Source: Ichthyophis bannanicus
Lineage: Eukaryota > Chordata > Amphibia > Gymnophiona > Ichthyophiidae
NCBI GenBank assembly: GCA_033557465.1
Contig: CM066047.1
Location: 4,960,001-5,024,000, forward strand
Direction: 5' to 3'
Length of the DNA stretch: 64,000 bases
The notes beneath the pieces are model-generated. The model saw only the letters and a list, made by a program, of their open reading frames with translations. It searched no databases and was not told the DNA's origin. Positions 45,065-53,756 of the stretch are shown here, in pieces (within the stretch, counting starts at the first letter, position 1; each line of letters starts with the position of its first letter). Position numbers and translations under genes: made by a program.

Positions 45065-45496
45065 CTCTGTAGGTATGGAAGGAGAGTACCTAGAGAAAGC
45101 ATCTTGAATTTCTCCTTGCATAGGAATTTCTTCAATTCTCTGAGATCTAGAATAGGTCTGTACCCCCCTGTTTTCTTGGGAATGAGAAAATAAGGGGAGT
45201 AAAACCCTGACCCCTGTTGAAGAAGAGGAACCTCTTCTATTGCCCTTTGGGCAAGAAGGATGGTCACCTCCTGACCTAACAGGTTCAGGAGAGATGGGGG
45301 AGAATTGAAACATCTCACCATGGTATGGGGAGGAAGGCTGGAGAAATGTAGTTTGTAGCCCTCTCTGATGATAGAGAGGGTCCATTGTTCTGATGTGATT
45401 TGCTCCCATCTGGGAGCAAAATGAGTTAACCTTCCTGGAATGGTGAGAGGCTCTGGATGTTTTAGAGCCAGAAAGGTTAAGTTCTCTAGAGTTAAG

Positions 45497-47323
45497 TCAA
45501 AAACCCTGAGGGGGTTGGGACTGCTGGGCTGTAGCAGCCCCTGCAGGATTTGCCCTGGCCTGTTTAGGCTGCTGACGCTTAGGAGCAAAGCGAGCTGCAG
45601 AAGATTGTTGGCCAGTATTTGTAGCAGATCTGGCCTTCTTATAGAAAGGCTTCTTGAAAGACTTTTTCTTGACAGGGGCAGAGGTAGACTTAGAAAGTCT
45701 ATCTAAAGCAGCATTTTCTGCATCCATTTGGGTGGCTTTGATTTGCCACTCCTTTCCAAACAGATTCTCACCTGTACAGGGCAGATTTCCCAACCCATCC
45801 TGGACCCAGGGTTCTAGGTCAGAGGCCTGGAGCCAAGCAATTCTGCGAGCCGCTATGGCAATACCTGAGGCTCTGCTAGCACCCTCAAAGGAGTCAAAGG
45901 CTGCTCTGTTGGAGAACTTTGAAATATCTTGGGTATGCTTTAGCAAAAGAAGGAACTCCTCCTTTCTATCCTCTGGGATAAAGGGGAGAAAATGGCGTAT
46001 TTTCAATGTAATCTCCTTCAGAAACATGCCCATATAGAGGCTGTATGAATTGATTCTGGCAATAAGCATATTTGCTTGGAAGATTTTTCTACCAAAAGCA
46101 TCCAAAGTCCTACATTCTCTCCCTGGAGGAGTAGAAGAGTGTCTTTTGGTACTCTTTATCCTTTTCATAGCTGACTGCACCACAATAGAGTGGTGAGGGA
46201 GCTGAGTTTTTTGAAAACCAGGAGAAGGAGGGACACGATACATGGTGTCCAAACGACGAGAATGTGGAGATAGGGTGAGAGGAGTCTCCCATAAGTCCAT
46301 CATGTGTTCTTGAAGAATTTCATGAATGGGCAAGGTGACTGCCTCCTTGGGAACCTTAGAGTATCCTAAAATATCTAATTTTTTTGCTCTAGGTTCTTTT
46401 TCAGAGGTTACTGAAATAGAGAGACCTTTAGCTACTTCAATGATGAAGTCTTGAAAGGACAAATCCTCTGGAGGAGACATTCTCCTCTTTGGAGAAGAGG
46501 GCTCTTCAGGTAGAGTAAGGGATACTTCAGCAGAGTCATCTGATGAATCAGAATCATCAGAAGACTCGAAGTATCGTCTGTTTGCTTCCAGGGATCGATA
46601 AGTGTATCGACCGGTATCGACATTGGGGGTACCCGGAACCGGATCGGTATCGGGAAAAACCCCGGAACCGGGAACCGGAATCGGTATCCTGGTCGATGTG
46701 GATGCCCTGGGTACCGGTATCAGTTGTGGTACCGGAACCGGAGTCGGTACCGCTGGCTGCGGTACCGAGGGCGTCGCAGCTCTAATAAAAGCCATAATGG
46801 CCTGCTGCATGGATTGAACTGTATGATCCATAGACGCCACGACTGTCTGGATGTCGGTACCGGAAGATTGAGCCGGTACCCCAGAGCAGTCTAACAGGTG
46901 ATCGATCGAGGCCGTGCCATCGATGTCAACCTGTAACCCCATAGGAGGAGCTTTGGAAGCCGGAACTTCCCGCCGGGGTTGTTTGGCTGGGGCAGGGTCC
47001 TCAGGGTCAAGCCCGGGGGCATCTCGATACTTAGAGGGAGATTTGCCCTTTGAGGACCTGCCAGAGGAATGTTTGGTTACCTGAGATCCATCAGGAGAGG
47101 AAGACCTGGAAGATGTCGATGCTGGAGTATCTGTAGAAAACAGCATGTGAAACTTGGCTGCCCGGTTTCGTAAGCCACGTTTAGACATCAAAGAACAGGA
47201 TGGGCAATCCGGAATGGAGTGGTCAGGCCCCAAACATTTAAGACACCATTCATGGGTGTCTGTGACTGATATAGTACTGCTACACTTGGTGCATTTTTTA
47301 AAACCAGAGGCTGGTTTCTCCAT
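45497..47323 (-). CDS. DIRS-3 gag, complete
   Basis: 608 codons from the ATG at 47,323 (MEKPASGFKKCTKCSS); a longer upstream frame exists but DIRS-2 aligns from this Met. N-terminal Cys pairs CTKC and WCLKC suggest a zinc fold. A Pro/Val/Thr-rich central region has GGTACC-type codon repeats. An acidic patch (SSDDSDSSDDSAEVS) precedes the conserved blocks RRMSPPEDLSFQDFIIEVA, VPPSPGFQKTQLPHHSIVVQ, PPGRECRTLDAFGRKIFQ, LYMGMFLKEI and PCTGENLFGKEWQ. The tail is basic and Gln-rich. This is the intact structural protein of the element, expected to package its RNA. It overlaps the RT frame start. Confidence 0.87.
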   Translation of the reverse strand: MEKPASGFKKCTKCSSTISVTDTHEWCLKCLGPDHSIPDCPSCSLMSKRGLRNRAAKFHMLFSTDTPASTSSRSSSPDGSQVTKHSSGRSSKGKSPSKYRDAPGLDPEDPAPAKQPRREVPASKAPPMGLQVDIDGTASIDHLLDCSGVPAQSSGTDIQTVVASMDHTVQSMQQAIMAFIRAATPSVPQPAVPTPVPVPQLIPVPRASTSTRIPIPVPGSGVFPDTDPVPGTPNVDTGRYTYRSLEANRRYFESSDDSDSSDDSAEVSLTLPEEPSSPKRRMSPPEDLSFQDFIIEVAKGLSISVTSEKEPRAKKLDILGYSKVPKEAVTLPIHEILQEHMMDLWETPLTLSPHSRRLDTMYRVPPSPGFQKTQLPHHSIVVQSAMKRIKSTKRHSSTPPGRECRTLDAFGRKIFQANMLIARINSYSLYMGMFLKEITLKIRHFLPFIPEDRKEEFLLLLKHTQDISKFSNRAAFDSFEGASRASGIAIAARRIAWLQASDLEPWVQDGLGNLPCTGENLFGKEWQIKATQMDAENAALDRLSKSTSAPVKKKSFKKPFYKKARSATNTGQQSSAARFAPKRQQPKQARANPAGAATAQQSQPPQGF

Positions 47324-47937
47324 GAGGGAGAATTCTGTGAAGGCCTTGAGGCCCCACAGGACAAACACACCAAGTGGGGAAAAATAAGATATATATATAT
47401 ATTTTTTTTAAATAAAGAAAAAAGACCGGCGGTACCGGTCCGGAATCGGGGAAGGCAGACACGCGGCCAAAGAAACAAATTAAAATAACAACTTCTTCAG
47501 CGGTGACAGGAACATGACCTGCTGGCTCCGCGGAAAAAGAAGAACTGAGGAGAGTTGGTCAGGAAGGCGGGAAGGCAGCGCACATGCGCAGTGGGAGGCC
47601 CCAAAAGCTTTCCTTCTGGGAAGCTGGGGAGCTTTCCCGCGCAGGCTCCGTAGGTACCGACGTACCCATATGTGAGGACTTATTCCTGCTTGTTCCTGGA
47701 GATAATGCTTGAGCGTGAAGCTCGTTTGCCTGCCCCTCCTCCCCAGGTGATTCCCCTTTGCAATCTGTGTTGCCATGGAGGTAGGGCGTGGCTTGTACTC
47801 AGCACACTCAACCCTGTAACCTTTCTCTCTAGGTGCTGTTTTAAATGACTGTCTATCTGAGCCCTGCTCCAACTCAGAAGAAAAAAAGTTTTAAAACCAG
47901 CTCTTTTTCTATGCTTGTCAGTAAGCTCATCACCACA

Positions 47938-48859
47938 ATACATATATATATTTATAGGCATACGAGATATATTTTTAGATAGATCTGTATCCATCTACTT
48001 ATCTATCTATCTATCTGTTAGGTTCAAATATCCTTACATTTCTATAGGATCCTGACAGATGGGCACTACCCCTATCAATGCTGTTCCGGTATATTTAGGG
48101 GGCTACACCTATAGCCACTTCCTGTGGTAATTAATAACCCTTTTCTTTACCTTAACCTTTTCGGTTTAGGTGCTCCTGAAGCTCTCCATGTACCTTCTCT
48201 TCCCTAAGTGACCCCATTTAGGAAAGACATTGCAGAGCTTCAGTTACTCTAAAGCTTAGCGCTTCTGAGTCTGTTCTTACTTTCTTATCAGATACAAGGG
48301 TCTCCATACCCTTTCTCCCTATATGGATTGATCCAACCCCAGTCCAGTTAGGGCAGACTCATTTTTTCTCTTAGACCAAAACAGCTTAAGCTTTAATTCA
48401 ATAGTACCTTCTGCGTCTCTGCTGAAGCTCTACTTTTTATACTACCCCAGTTTTTTCCCCTGGGGCTATTTTTTCTAACCCTGAAGGGTTCTGGCCTCCA
48501 CTTGTTTTTGGTCTACTTTGTTACCTCTACTTTACAGTAAGGTACCCCTTGAGCATATTCACTGGCTCTTTTATCAGATCCATATGGAGCTCAGTGCACC
48601 TGTGCAATACCAACAAGGGAGGTCCAGATCACAATATTTTACTACTAAATGCCCTCGATACAGGGTCTTCCCTTTTAAAGCCCTGTTCTAGCCAGCTGTT
48701 CTACAGCTCCTTTTCTATATTCAACTCCTGCCCTCCATCCCCAGGATGCCTGAGGTCCTGAGGTATAGCATGGCTCGTTCTAGACTTGCAACATGCTAGG
48801 ACTCCCTCCGGGTATATAAGCTGGGGAGTCCCCATATGTGAAGACTCATTCCTGGAGAT
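47938..48859 (+). other. DIRS-4 non-coding region, right part
   Basis: About 0.9 kb continuing DIRS-4, starting with a tatc/atct microsatellite (near 47,980-48,020) and ending at cattcctggagat, the 5'-terminus half of the internal complementary region. No RT, RNase H or recombinase motif in any frame. Confidence 0.65.
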
Positions 48860-49087
48860 AAGAACATAAGATATGCCATACTGGGTCAGACCAAGGTCCA
48901 TCAAGCCCAGTATTCTGTTTCCAACAGTGGCCAATCTAGGTCATATGTACCTAGCAGTTTCCCCAAGGGACACAGGTTCCACAATGCTTGTATTAGTTCA
49001 AGCATTGATATCTTGGGTCCCTTCTTAATAATGGTTTATGGACCTTTCCTCCAGGAACTTGTCCAAACCTTTTTTGATAGGTTAGAT
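48860..49087 (-). mobile_element. CR1-A 3' tail in the DIRS-4 internal region
   Basis: Antisense CR1-A tail (aagaacataagatatgcc to gtccaaaccttttttgatag), about 0.2 kb and severely truncated. It sits at the exact junction of the fused DIRS termini (cctggagat / agcacagttact). A short duplication agat is possible. Confidence 0.85.
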
Positions 49088-49420
49088 AGCACAGTTACTT
49101 ACCTGTAACAGGTGATCTCTGGGAACAGCAGGAATAAGTCTTCACAACCCACCCACCTCCCCTAGGAGTTGCCTTTTTCTATCTCTATCTTTCCCTTCCT
49201 TGCTTCGCTCTCTCTGTCTCAGCTGTAAAACTTAACTGAGGAGAGGCAGTTGGGAAGGCGGGAAGGCAGCGCGCAGGCGTGTTGGAATGCTTCCAAAAGC
49301 TTTCTGATAGGACGCTGGGAAGCGTTCCCGCGCGGACTCCGTCGGTACCGACGTACCCATATGTGAAGACTTATTCCTGCTGTTCCCAGAGATCACCTGT
49401 TGCAGGTAAGTAATTGTGCT
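49088..49420. repeat. DIRS-4 internal region (right half) and right terminal repeat
   Basis: From agcacagttacttacctgta through gtcttcacaacccaccc (internal region) to the right repeat, with the ggcgggaaggcagcgcgc, gctttctgataggacgctgg and gtcggtaccgacg blocks. It is complementary to the left repeat at 36,888-37,060. Confidence 0.82.
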
Positions 49421-49849
49421 TTCCTGCTTGTTCCTGGAGATCAGGTAAACGTAGATCGATTGTTTACGTCATCAGAATATAGAAAGGCTAGGGGACATGA
49501 AATGAAGCTACAGGGTAAACTATTTAAGACTACTAAGAGAAAATATTTTTTCATTCAACGTGTAATCAAATTCTTGAATTTGTTACCGGCGGATGTAGTA
49601 AAAGCTGTTAGTGTAGCTGGGTTTAAAAATGGTTTGGACAAGTTCCTGGAGGAAAGGTACATAAACCATTATTAAAAGGGACCCAGGATATCACTACTTG
49701 ACCCAATACAAGCTTTATGGAACCTGTGTCTTTTGGGGAAACTGCTAGGTACTCATGTCCTAGATTGGCCACTGTTGGAAACAGAATACCGGGCTTGATG
49801 GACCTTGGTCTGACCCAGTATGGCATATCTTATGTTCTTATGACAGAGG

Positions 49850-50463
49850 AGAAAAAAAGCAGAATGACGTGTCTGTTCTAACCTAGGATGGGAAGGGGAT
49901 GGAAGGTGTATTGCGTGGAGAGAGTGGGGGGGGGGGTGAGGGGGGGAACAATATGGGGTGTGAAGAATGATGTGAGAGGAAAGGTATGACGGAACACCAG
50001 AATGAAGAACTTTATGGACCAGAATGAGAATTTTGAAATGGACATGAAATTAAATGGGAAGCCAATGAAAGTGTTGAAGCAAGGGAGTAACATGGTTGTA
50101 GCGGGAAGCATATGAGAGCAGATGAACAGTGGTATTTTGAATAAGCTGAAGACGGAGTTGGTACTTGGGGAGCCCAGCATAGACAACATTACAATAGTCT
50201 AGACATGAAATTACAAGGGATAGCAGTAGGGTGGTCAGAGCAGAGGAAGACAGAAAGGCGCAGGCCTCTGATCTGACAGTGTATAGAGAGATGTATGGAC
50301 AGTATGTGTAATGTGATCATGGAAGGATAGTGTAGAATGCAAGGTAATGCCAAGGTATTGGATTGGGGCATCGAGGACAGAAGGGGCACAGAGAGGTGGG
50401 GAGATAGGCCCAGCCAGCCAAATGGCAGAGGTTTTATTGGGATTAAGAATGAGCTTGTTGTCA
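49850..50463 (-). mobile_element. L2-like LINE fragment
   Basis: The minus strand reads DNKLILNPNKTSAIWLAG, IQYLGITLHSTLSFHDHI, then a broken LLQHFHWLPI-like block, the post-active-site and C-terminal order of L2-clade RTs. It is cut on the right by the mariner terminus. It contains a G-run near 49,927-49,945. Confidence 0.72.
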
Positions 50464-50465
50464 TA

Positions 50466-50984
50466 CGAGGTGTGACAAAAAAGAAACAAGACTGTGGCAG
50501 CCATGTCCATGACTCAGTGCAAATTGGCTAACCACTTATGTCACTGCGTTGTGCAACATCTCACCACTATTCTGTTGTAATATTTTTCATCTCTCTCACT
50601 CTGTTTTTCTTTTTCAGGTTTTCTTGTAGCACATTGCTCCATCGCTTTGTCATGCAACTGGAGTTGGCAGACATATGGAGCAAAGCATCAAATTGAAATT
50701 TCTGGTTAAGTTGGAGAAGGGCCCAACTGAGTGTCTCCAACTTCTCCAAAAGGCTTATGGAGAAGATGCAATGTCAAGGCCGCAAGTCTTCAAGTGGCAC
50801 AAATGCTTCAAGACTGGCCTCGAGGAGGTGGAGGATGACCCCAAGTCAGGACGGCCTTCCACGACAAAGATGGCTGAGAACATTAACAGAGTGAACCAGC
50901 TGGTGCGGCGTGATCGCAGATTGACAGTGTGGATGATAGCTGAGGAGCTCAGCCTGAACAGGGAGTCAGTGCGGACCTACGAGG
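50466..50984 (+). mobile_element. Mariner DNA transposon, 5' part only
   Basis: Begins after TA (50,464-50,465) with cgaggtgtgacaaaaaagaa, the terminal inverted repeat of irritans-type mariners. About 190 bp of leader follow, then the transposase start. It breaks off at cctacgagg, where a CR1-B piece begins, so the right terminal repeat is missing. Confidence 0.85.
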
Positions 50985-50992
50985 GGACATAG
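50675..50992 (+). pseudogene. Mariner transposase N-terminal fragment
   Basis: About 100 residues from the ATG at 50,675 (MEQSIKLKFLVKLEKGPTEC). They hold the paired helix-turn-helix DNA-binding region: SRPQVFKWHKCFKTGLEEVE, then DDPKSGRPST, then RRLTVWMIAEELSLNRESV. This part normally binds the terminal repeats. The catalytic DDD domain is absent because the frame runs into a CR1-B fragment after RTYEG. The HTH part itself is open, without stops. Confidence 0.87.
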
Positions 50993-51175
50993 GATGAGGG
51001 TGGGAGGGGATAGATTCAGGAGTAATATTCAGAAATATTTCTTTTCAGAAAGAGTGGTAGATGCATGGAATAGTCTCCCTGTGAAGGCAGTAGAGACAAG
51101 GGCAGTATCTGAATTCAAATAAGCATGGGAGAAACTCAAAAGATCTCTAAAGGATTGGGCGGATAAGAACATATT
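50985..51175 (+). mobile_element. CR1-B LINE 3' fragment
   Basis: ggggacataggatgagggtg onward matches the CR1-B C-terminus (RGHGMRV.. TERVVDAWNSLPVKAVET, EFK) at about 28,190-28,330, then ggattgggcggataagaaca. It adjoins the broken mariner. Confidence 0.75.
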
Positions 51176-51265
51176 TCCAGGCTGTAGAAAAAATGCCTGA
51201 GGTGAGACTAAAATTTATGATGAATACCAGATTAATCAGCAGGGTAAAAAGCAATGCCTGACAAG

Positions 51266-51457
51266 CAGGGCTGGTGAAATCATGAACATCCAACACTACT
51301 CTTCCCACAACAATCCTATAAAAATGCATAATTGGACATCTTACTTTTAAATACCAAATTTTGCATTGTATGTGTGTGCCTGCTCTCCCTGAGTTTGTGT
51401 ATCTCTCGCTGAGTTTGTGTATCTTCCTAATTTTATCTATTGGGTGGGCCAGCCCTG
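51266..51457. mobile_element. Possible hAT-like MITE
   Basis: Inverted ends cagggctgg (51,266) and ccagccctg (ending 51,457), 192 bp apart, without coding capacity. The ends resemble hAT termini, but the 8 bp on either side do not match, so the call is tentative. Confidence 0.35.
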
Positions 51458-51619
51458 CTCGACCCAAAACATCTGCTCATCCCTGTGAAAACCCTACTTT
51501 GGTATGTTGTTTACGTCAATTTTGAGACATTTTAGCCTGCAATAGCCTTTAGTAGCCAACAGACCTCTGGTTTCACTCAGAGGTAATCTCTCCAAATGAG
51601 TTAGTTTTGCTTATATCAT

Positions 51620-51760
51620 GATATGTTTATGTTTATGTTTAATTTCTTGATATACCGCTCAGGCCGAAGCATCAGAGCGATTTACAATACAATTTAATTT
51701 TTAAGAAAATACGAAAGGAACGCCATATATGAGATAGGAAAGAGTGAGAGACAGTGATAG
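51620..51760 (-). mobile_element. L2-like 3' tail
   Basis: gtttatgtttatgtttaatt followed by the hairpin cgctc (51,656-51,660) / gagcg (51,675-51,679) and atttacaatacaattt, the antisense LINE/SINE tail. The right boundary is uncertain. Confidence 0.6.
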
Positions 51761-52187
51761 ACAAAAGATCAGACGAGAGAAGAGGGAAGGAGAACAGCAG
51801 GTTACAGCCATGATATAACAGCATAGGTCATGAAATAGATTTTACTCACACGCCACGGCTCCACGCCTAAGGGCCACGCCAAAGAGCGGCAGTATTTGGG
51901 CCGTTGGAGAGGTCCGCTGATTGGCAGGTGCAGGAGGTGAGGAGTAATGAACCTCACTCTTAAGCCAGGGTATATGGTGTATGATCTCAGTCTCTCAGAT
52001 TTACTGTTAATACTTGCTTGTAGATTTGGCATAATAGTAGCAGCACATTTTATTTTTTTTTATTCTTCAGGAGTCTACCTAGCAGCTTTTAGTCCCTGTA
52101 GCTATTTAATTAGTTTCTGTGGTTTATCCCCTGCTGCAGTGGGTCCATGAACACGTTTACCATGGCTGCAAAAGGTTTTGCACTCTT
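51761..52187. other. No recognised feature
   Basis: Nothing with a protein or repeat match that I can support between the L2-like tail and a CR1-A tail. Confidence 0.4.
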
Positions 52188-52645
52188 ATAAGAATATAAG
52201 AAATACCATACTGGGTGAGACCAAAGTCCATCAAGCCCAGTATCCTGTTTCCAACAATGGCCAAGCCAGGTCACAAGTACCTGGCAGGTTCTCAAAAATG
52301 TACTCAAGTTCCACAATGCTTGTCCCAGGGTAAGCAGTGGATTTCCCAAGTCCTCTATAATAATGGTTTATGGACCTTTCCTCCAGGAACTTGTCCAAAC
52401 CCTTTTTAAACCCAGCTACACTAACAGCTTTTACTACATCCTCCGGTAATGAATTCCAGAATTTGATAACGCGTTGAGTGAAAAAATATTTTCTCTTATT
52501 ACTCTTAAATGGGTTACATTGTAGCTTTATTGTGTGTTCCCTAGCCTTTCTACTTTTTGATGGCGTAAACAATCAATCTACGTTTACCCGTTCCACTCCA
52601 TTCATTAATTTAAATGCCTCTATCGTATCTCCCTTCAGCCATCTC
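52188..52645 (-). mobile_element. CR1-A LINE 3' end
   Basis: The tail is complementary to gggcttgatggacc and gttcttatg-like sequence at the left. The minus strand then reads [19 protein letters not shown] and LEERSINHY. Truncated near 52,645 in the DGWRGDTIEAFKL-like block. Confidence 0.85.
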
Positions 52646-53599
52646 TTGCTACCACCATAGTTAGCCCTAGTGCATAAGCTACAGGTGGACACCTTTTTAT
52701 CTTGGGCAACGTGAGGTCAATATATATCTTCCTTTATTGTAGTGCCTTGCTGAGATATGGTATAGGTTTTATACCTTGGGGTCACCATGTGAACATACTC
52801 GTCATGATTTGGGGACAAAAAGTATTTTGTCCCCCCTGGTCTCTATAGCACTTCTCTCGGTGGACCTTTAAAAGGTATTGTGACTTAAAGAGACCAGTTT
52901 TCTACAGAACTAATATTACTACTGGATCTTCAAATAAAAATTCCAACACTAATCATTTTTTTTTTCCTGCAATTTATCCTTGGAAAATGCAATAAAATTT
53001 AAGAGGCAAAAAGAAGTAGAAATTTAAAGCACTCATCAGAGGCACTGCCAAGAGTGAGCCTGGGTGGGCATGGTCCCTGCACTTTCGCATCAGAATGAGA
53101 GCAGAAGATGAGGTCACGTGAGCATTTGAACTAAACTTGTGCCCACCTCTGCTAATCCCAGGTCCAACCAAAAAATCAACCCTGGCTATGCCACTGAATC
53201 ATATGCACTAAGCCACTGACAACACTGTAAATATTTTACTGTATAAAAATCATGTAAATGCATTTTGATTGTGCCCTTAGCTTCTCTGTGAGCCATTTGA
53301 TTTGCTGAGAAAGCAAATACCATGTTATCTTAGAAATGCCTTTGCTGGACCAGGACATACAAGGTTGCAGTGCACCTGCCCTCCAGTTCACCTACTTGAA
53401 CATCTCTCCGTTGTGGTCCCATAGATGGTATCAGAAGCTGCATATCCTGGTTTCAGGACCTCTGCATTGCCTCCTGCGCTCCAGCTGATAGAACCGGGAA
53501 GAAAAGAGAGAAACTCGCTGTAAATTCTTTTGCATTAGTTTCTAACCAGTGCTGGTGGTTGTGGGTTGTAGAGTCAATGCAAAAGTCAGGAGAATCCCA
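52646..53599. other. Mostly unassigned; possible foldback element near 53,036-53,196
   Basis: No coding match. Around 53,036 and 53,196 the ends cagaggcactgccaag and ctggctatgccactg are imperfect inverted repeats, resembling a hAT-type cagtggcatagccagg terminus, but no duplication was found. The rest is unrecognised. Confidence 0.35.
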
Positions 53600-53748
53600 G
53601 CAGAATCATTTCCATTGGAGAAGTCACTTAACCCTTCATTGCATCTGGAAAAAAATCCAAATTATCATTGTCCCTGTTTAATGTACATTACCAAGTTTAA
53701 GTTACAATGTAAACCACTTTGACTGAAATGATAAAGCTGTATAAAAAA
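53600..53748 (+). mobile_element. SINE-related 3' fragment
   Basis: agtcacttaacccttcattg corresponds to the SINE body at about 11,445. The tail aatgtaaaccactttgactg..aagctgtataaaaa matches the hairpin tail with a degraded stem. No tRNA head is visible. The L1-like element at 53,757 inserted into its end. Confidence 0.6.
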
Positions 53749-53756
53749 CTAAATAG

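Larger units (their letters stand above)
42309..45588 (-). pseudogene. DIRS-3 reverse transcriptase - RNase H, split by LTR X2
   Basis: The N-terminal part (FLALKHPEPLTIPGRLT, SPYFLIPKKTGGYRPILDLR) runs to about 45,065 and overlaps the gag end by about 90 bp in another frame. X2 follows, then RT resumes at 43,795 (QDWLCSLDL) with the active site FPYLDDWLIRAP near 43,570. RNase H (LTADASQTGWGAHLQ, MFYINKQGG) and the GTPDIDLFASPWNAKLPRF / MILIAPRWPRQVWYP segment continue to 42,309. From 43,628 on the frame is open. A frame change near 43,650 accompanies the region after X2. Confidence 0.88.
40789..47703 (-). mobile_element. DIRS-3 retrotransposon, best-preserved DIRS copy
   Basis: Same family as DIRS-2, inserted in X1. 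Left end agcacagttacttac (40,789), right end cctggagat (47,703); internal complementary region near 41,060-41,165, with the terminus junction at 41,111/41,112. Its gag is in one frame, RT-RNase H is in one frame apart from LTR X2, and the recombinase has one stop. This is the youngest DIRS insertion by nesting order, consistent with its state. Confidence 0.93.
39759..47937 (-). mobile_element. X1: long solo LTR with internal reading frame, split by DIRS-3
   Basis: The two pieces are 39,759-40,788 and 47,704-47,937, in all 1,264 bp. Ends are TGTGG...CCACA with a 4-bp duplication ATAC (39,755-39,758; 47,938-47,941). On the minus strand an AATAAA (39,910-39,905) lies about 146 bp before the 3' end. 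A near-palindrome ctaggcggtcgcctag (39,778-39,793) lies close to the terminus. No direct repeat is found at the two ends, so this is one LTR, not a two-LTR element. It belongs with X2 (43,796-45,064) and X3 (61,544-63,261). Confidence 0.75.
40139..47937 (-). pseudogene. X1 LTR-borne reading frame (split by DIRS-3, one frameshift)
   Basis: The frame is open from the first LTR base (codon TGT, Cys: CGDELTDKHRKRAGF). It runs 78 codons to the DIRS-3 junction at 47,704, and continues beyond it at 40,788 after a shift of phase. The second part is highly charged and Ser-rich (HRRNSSSSSLSKDS, SSDSSEAIEDSEGE) and ends DTDSPMECSTAFIA at 40,139. X2 and X3 frames start in the same phase and end in a similar M-D/E-C motif. 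No known domain is recognised. The frame probably begins in the missing internal region of the full element and ends in its 3' LTR. Confidence 0.55.
36888..49420 (+). mobile_element. DIRS-4, non-autonomous gag-only DIRS element
   Basis: Plus-strand DIRS inserted into the right end of DIRS-2. It starts atctccaggaacaag at 36,888 and ends gtaagtaattgtgct at 49,420, the same termini as DIRS-2 and -3. After the left repeat comes a gag (37,264-39,318), then about 1.36 kb without RT, RNase H or recombinase (39,319-39,758 and 47,938-48,859), then the internal complementary region and the right repeat. LTR X1 and a CR1-A tail are inserted in it. Mobilisation must have used enzymes of full-length relatives. 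Confidence 0.85.
29767..49441 (-). mobile_element. DIRS-2 retrotransposon, interrupted by DIRS-4
   Basis: Minus-strand DIRS. Its body is 29,767-36,887 plus the last 21 bp of its right end at 49,421-49,441 (ttcctgcttgttcctggaga). DIRS-4 lies between. Outer ends are agcacagttactta on the left and cctggagat on the right. The internal complementary region fuses them (aactgtgct / atctccagg, 30,099/30,100). From right to left it has gag, RT-RNase H and recombinase, with several frameshifts. It also carries a solo LTR, an 83-bp insertion and an L2. No target duplication, as expected. Confidence 0.92.
29703..49842 (+). mobile_element. CR1-A 3' end, host of the nested DIRS complex
   Basis: Two pieces, 29,703-29,766 and 49,442-49,842, join as gaatggagtggaa / caggtaaacgtagatcg, exactly as in the uninterrupted CR1-A near 57,855-57,890. 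The right piece encodes the C-terminus (VNVDRLF to LEERYINHY) and ends in the CR1-A tail with gggcttgatggacc. Everything between is inserted. Confidence 0.9.
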
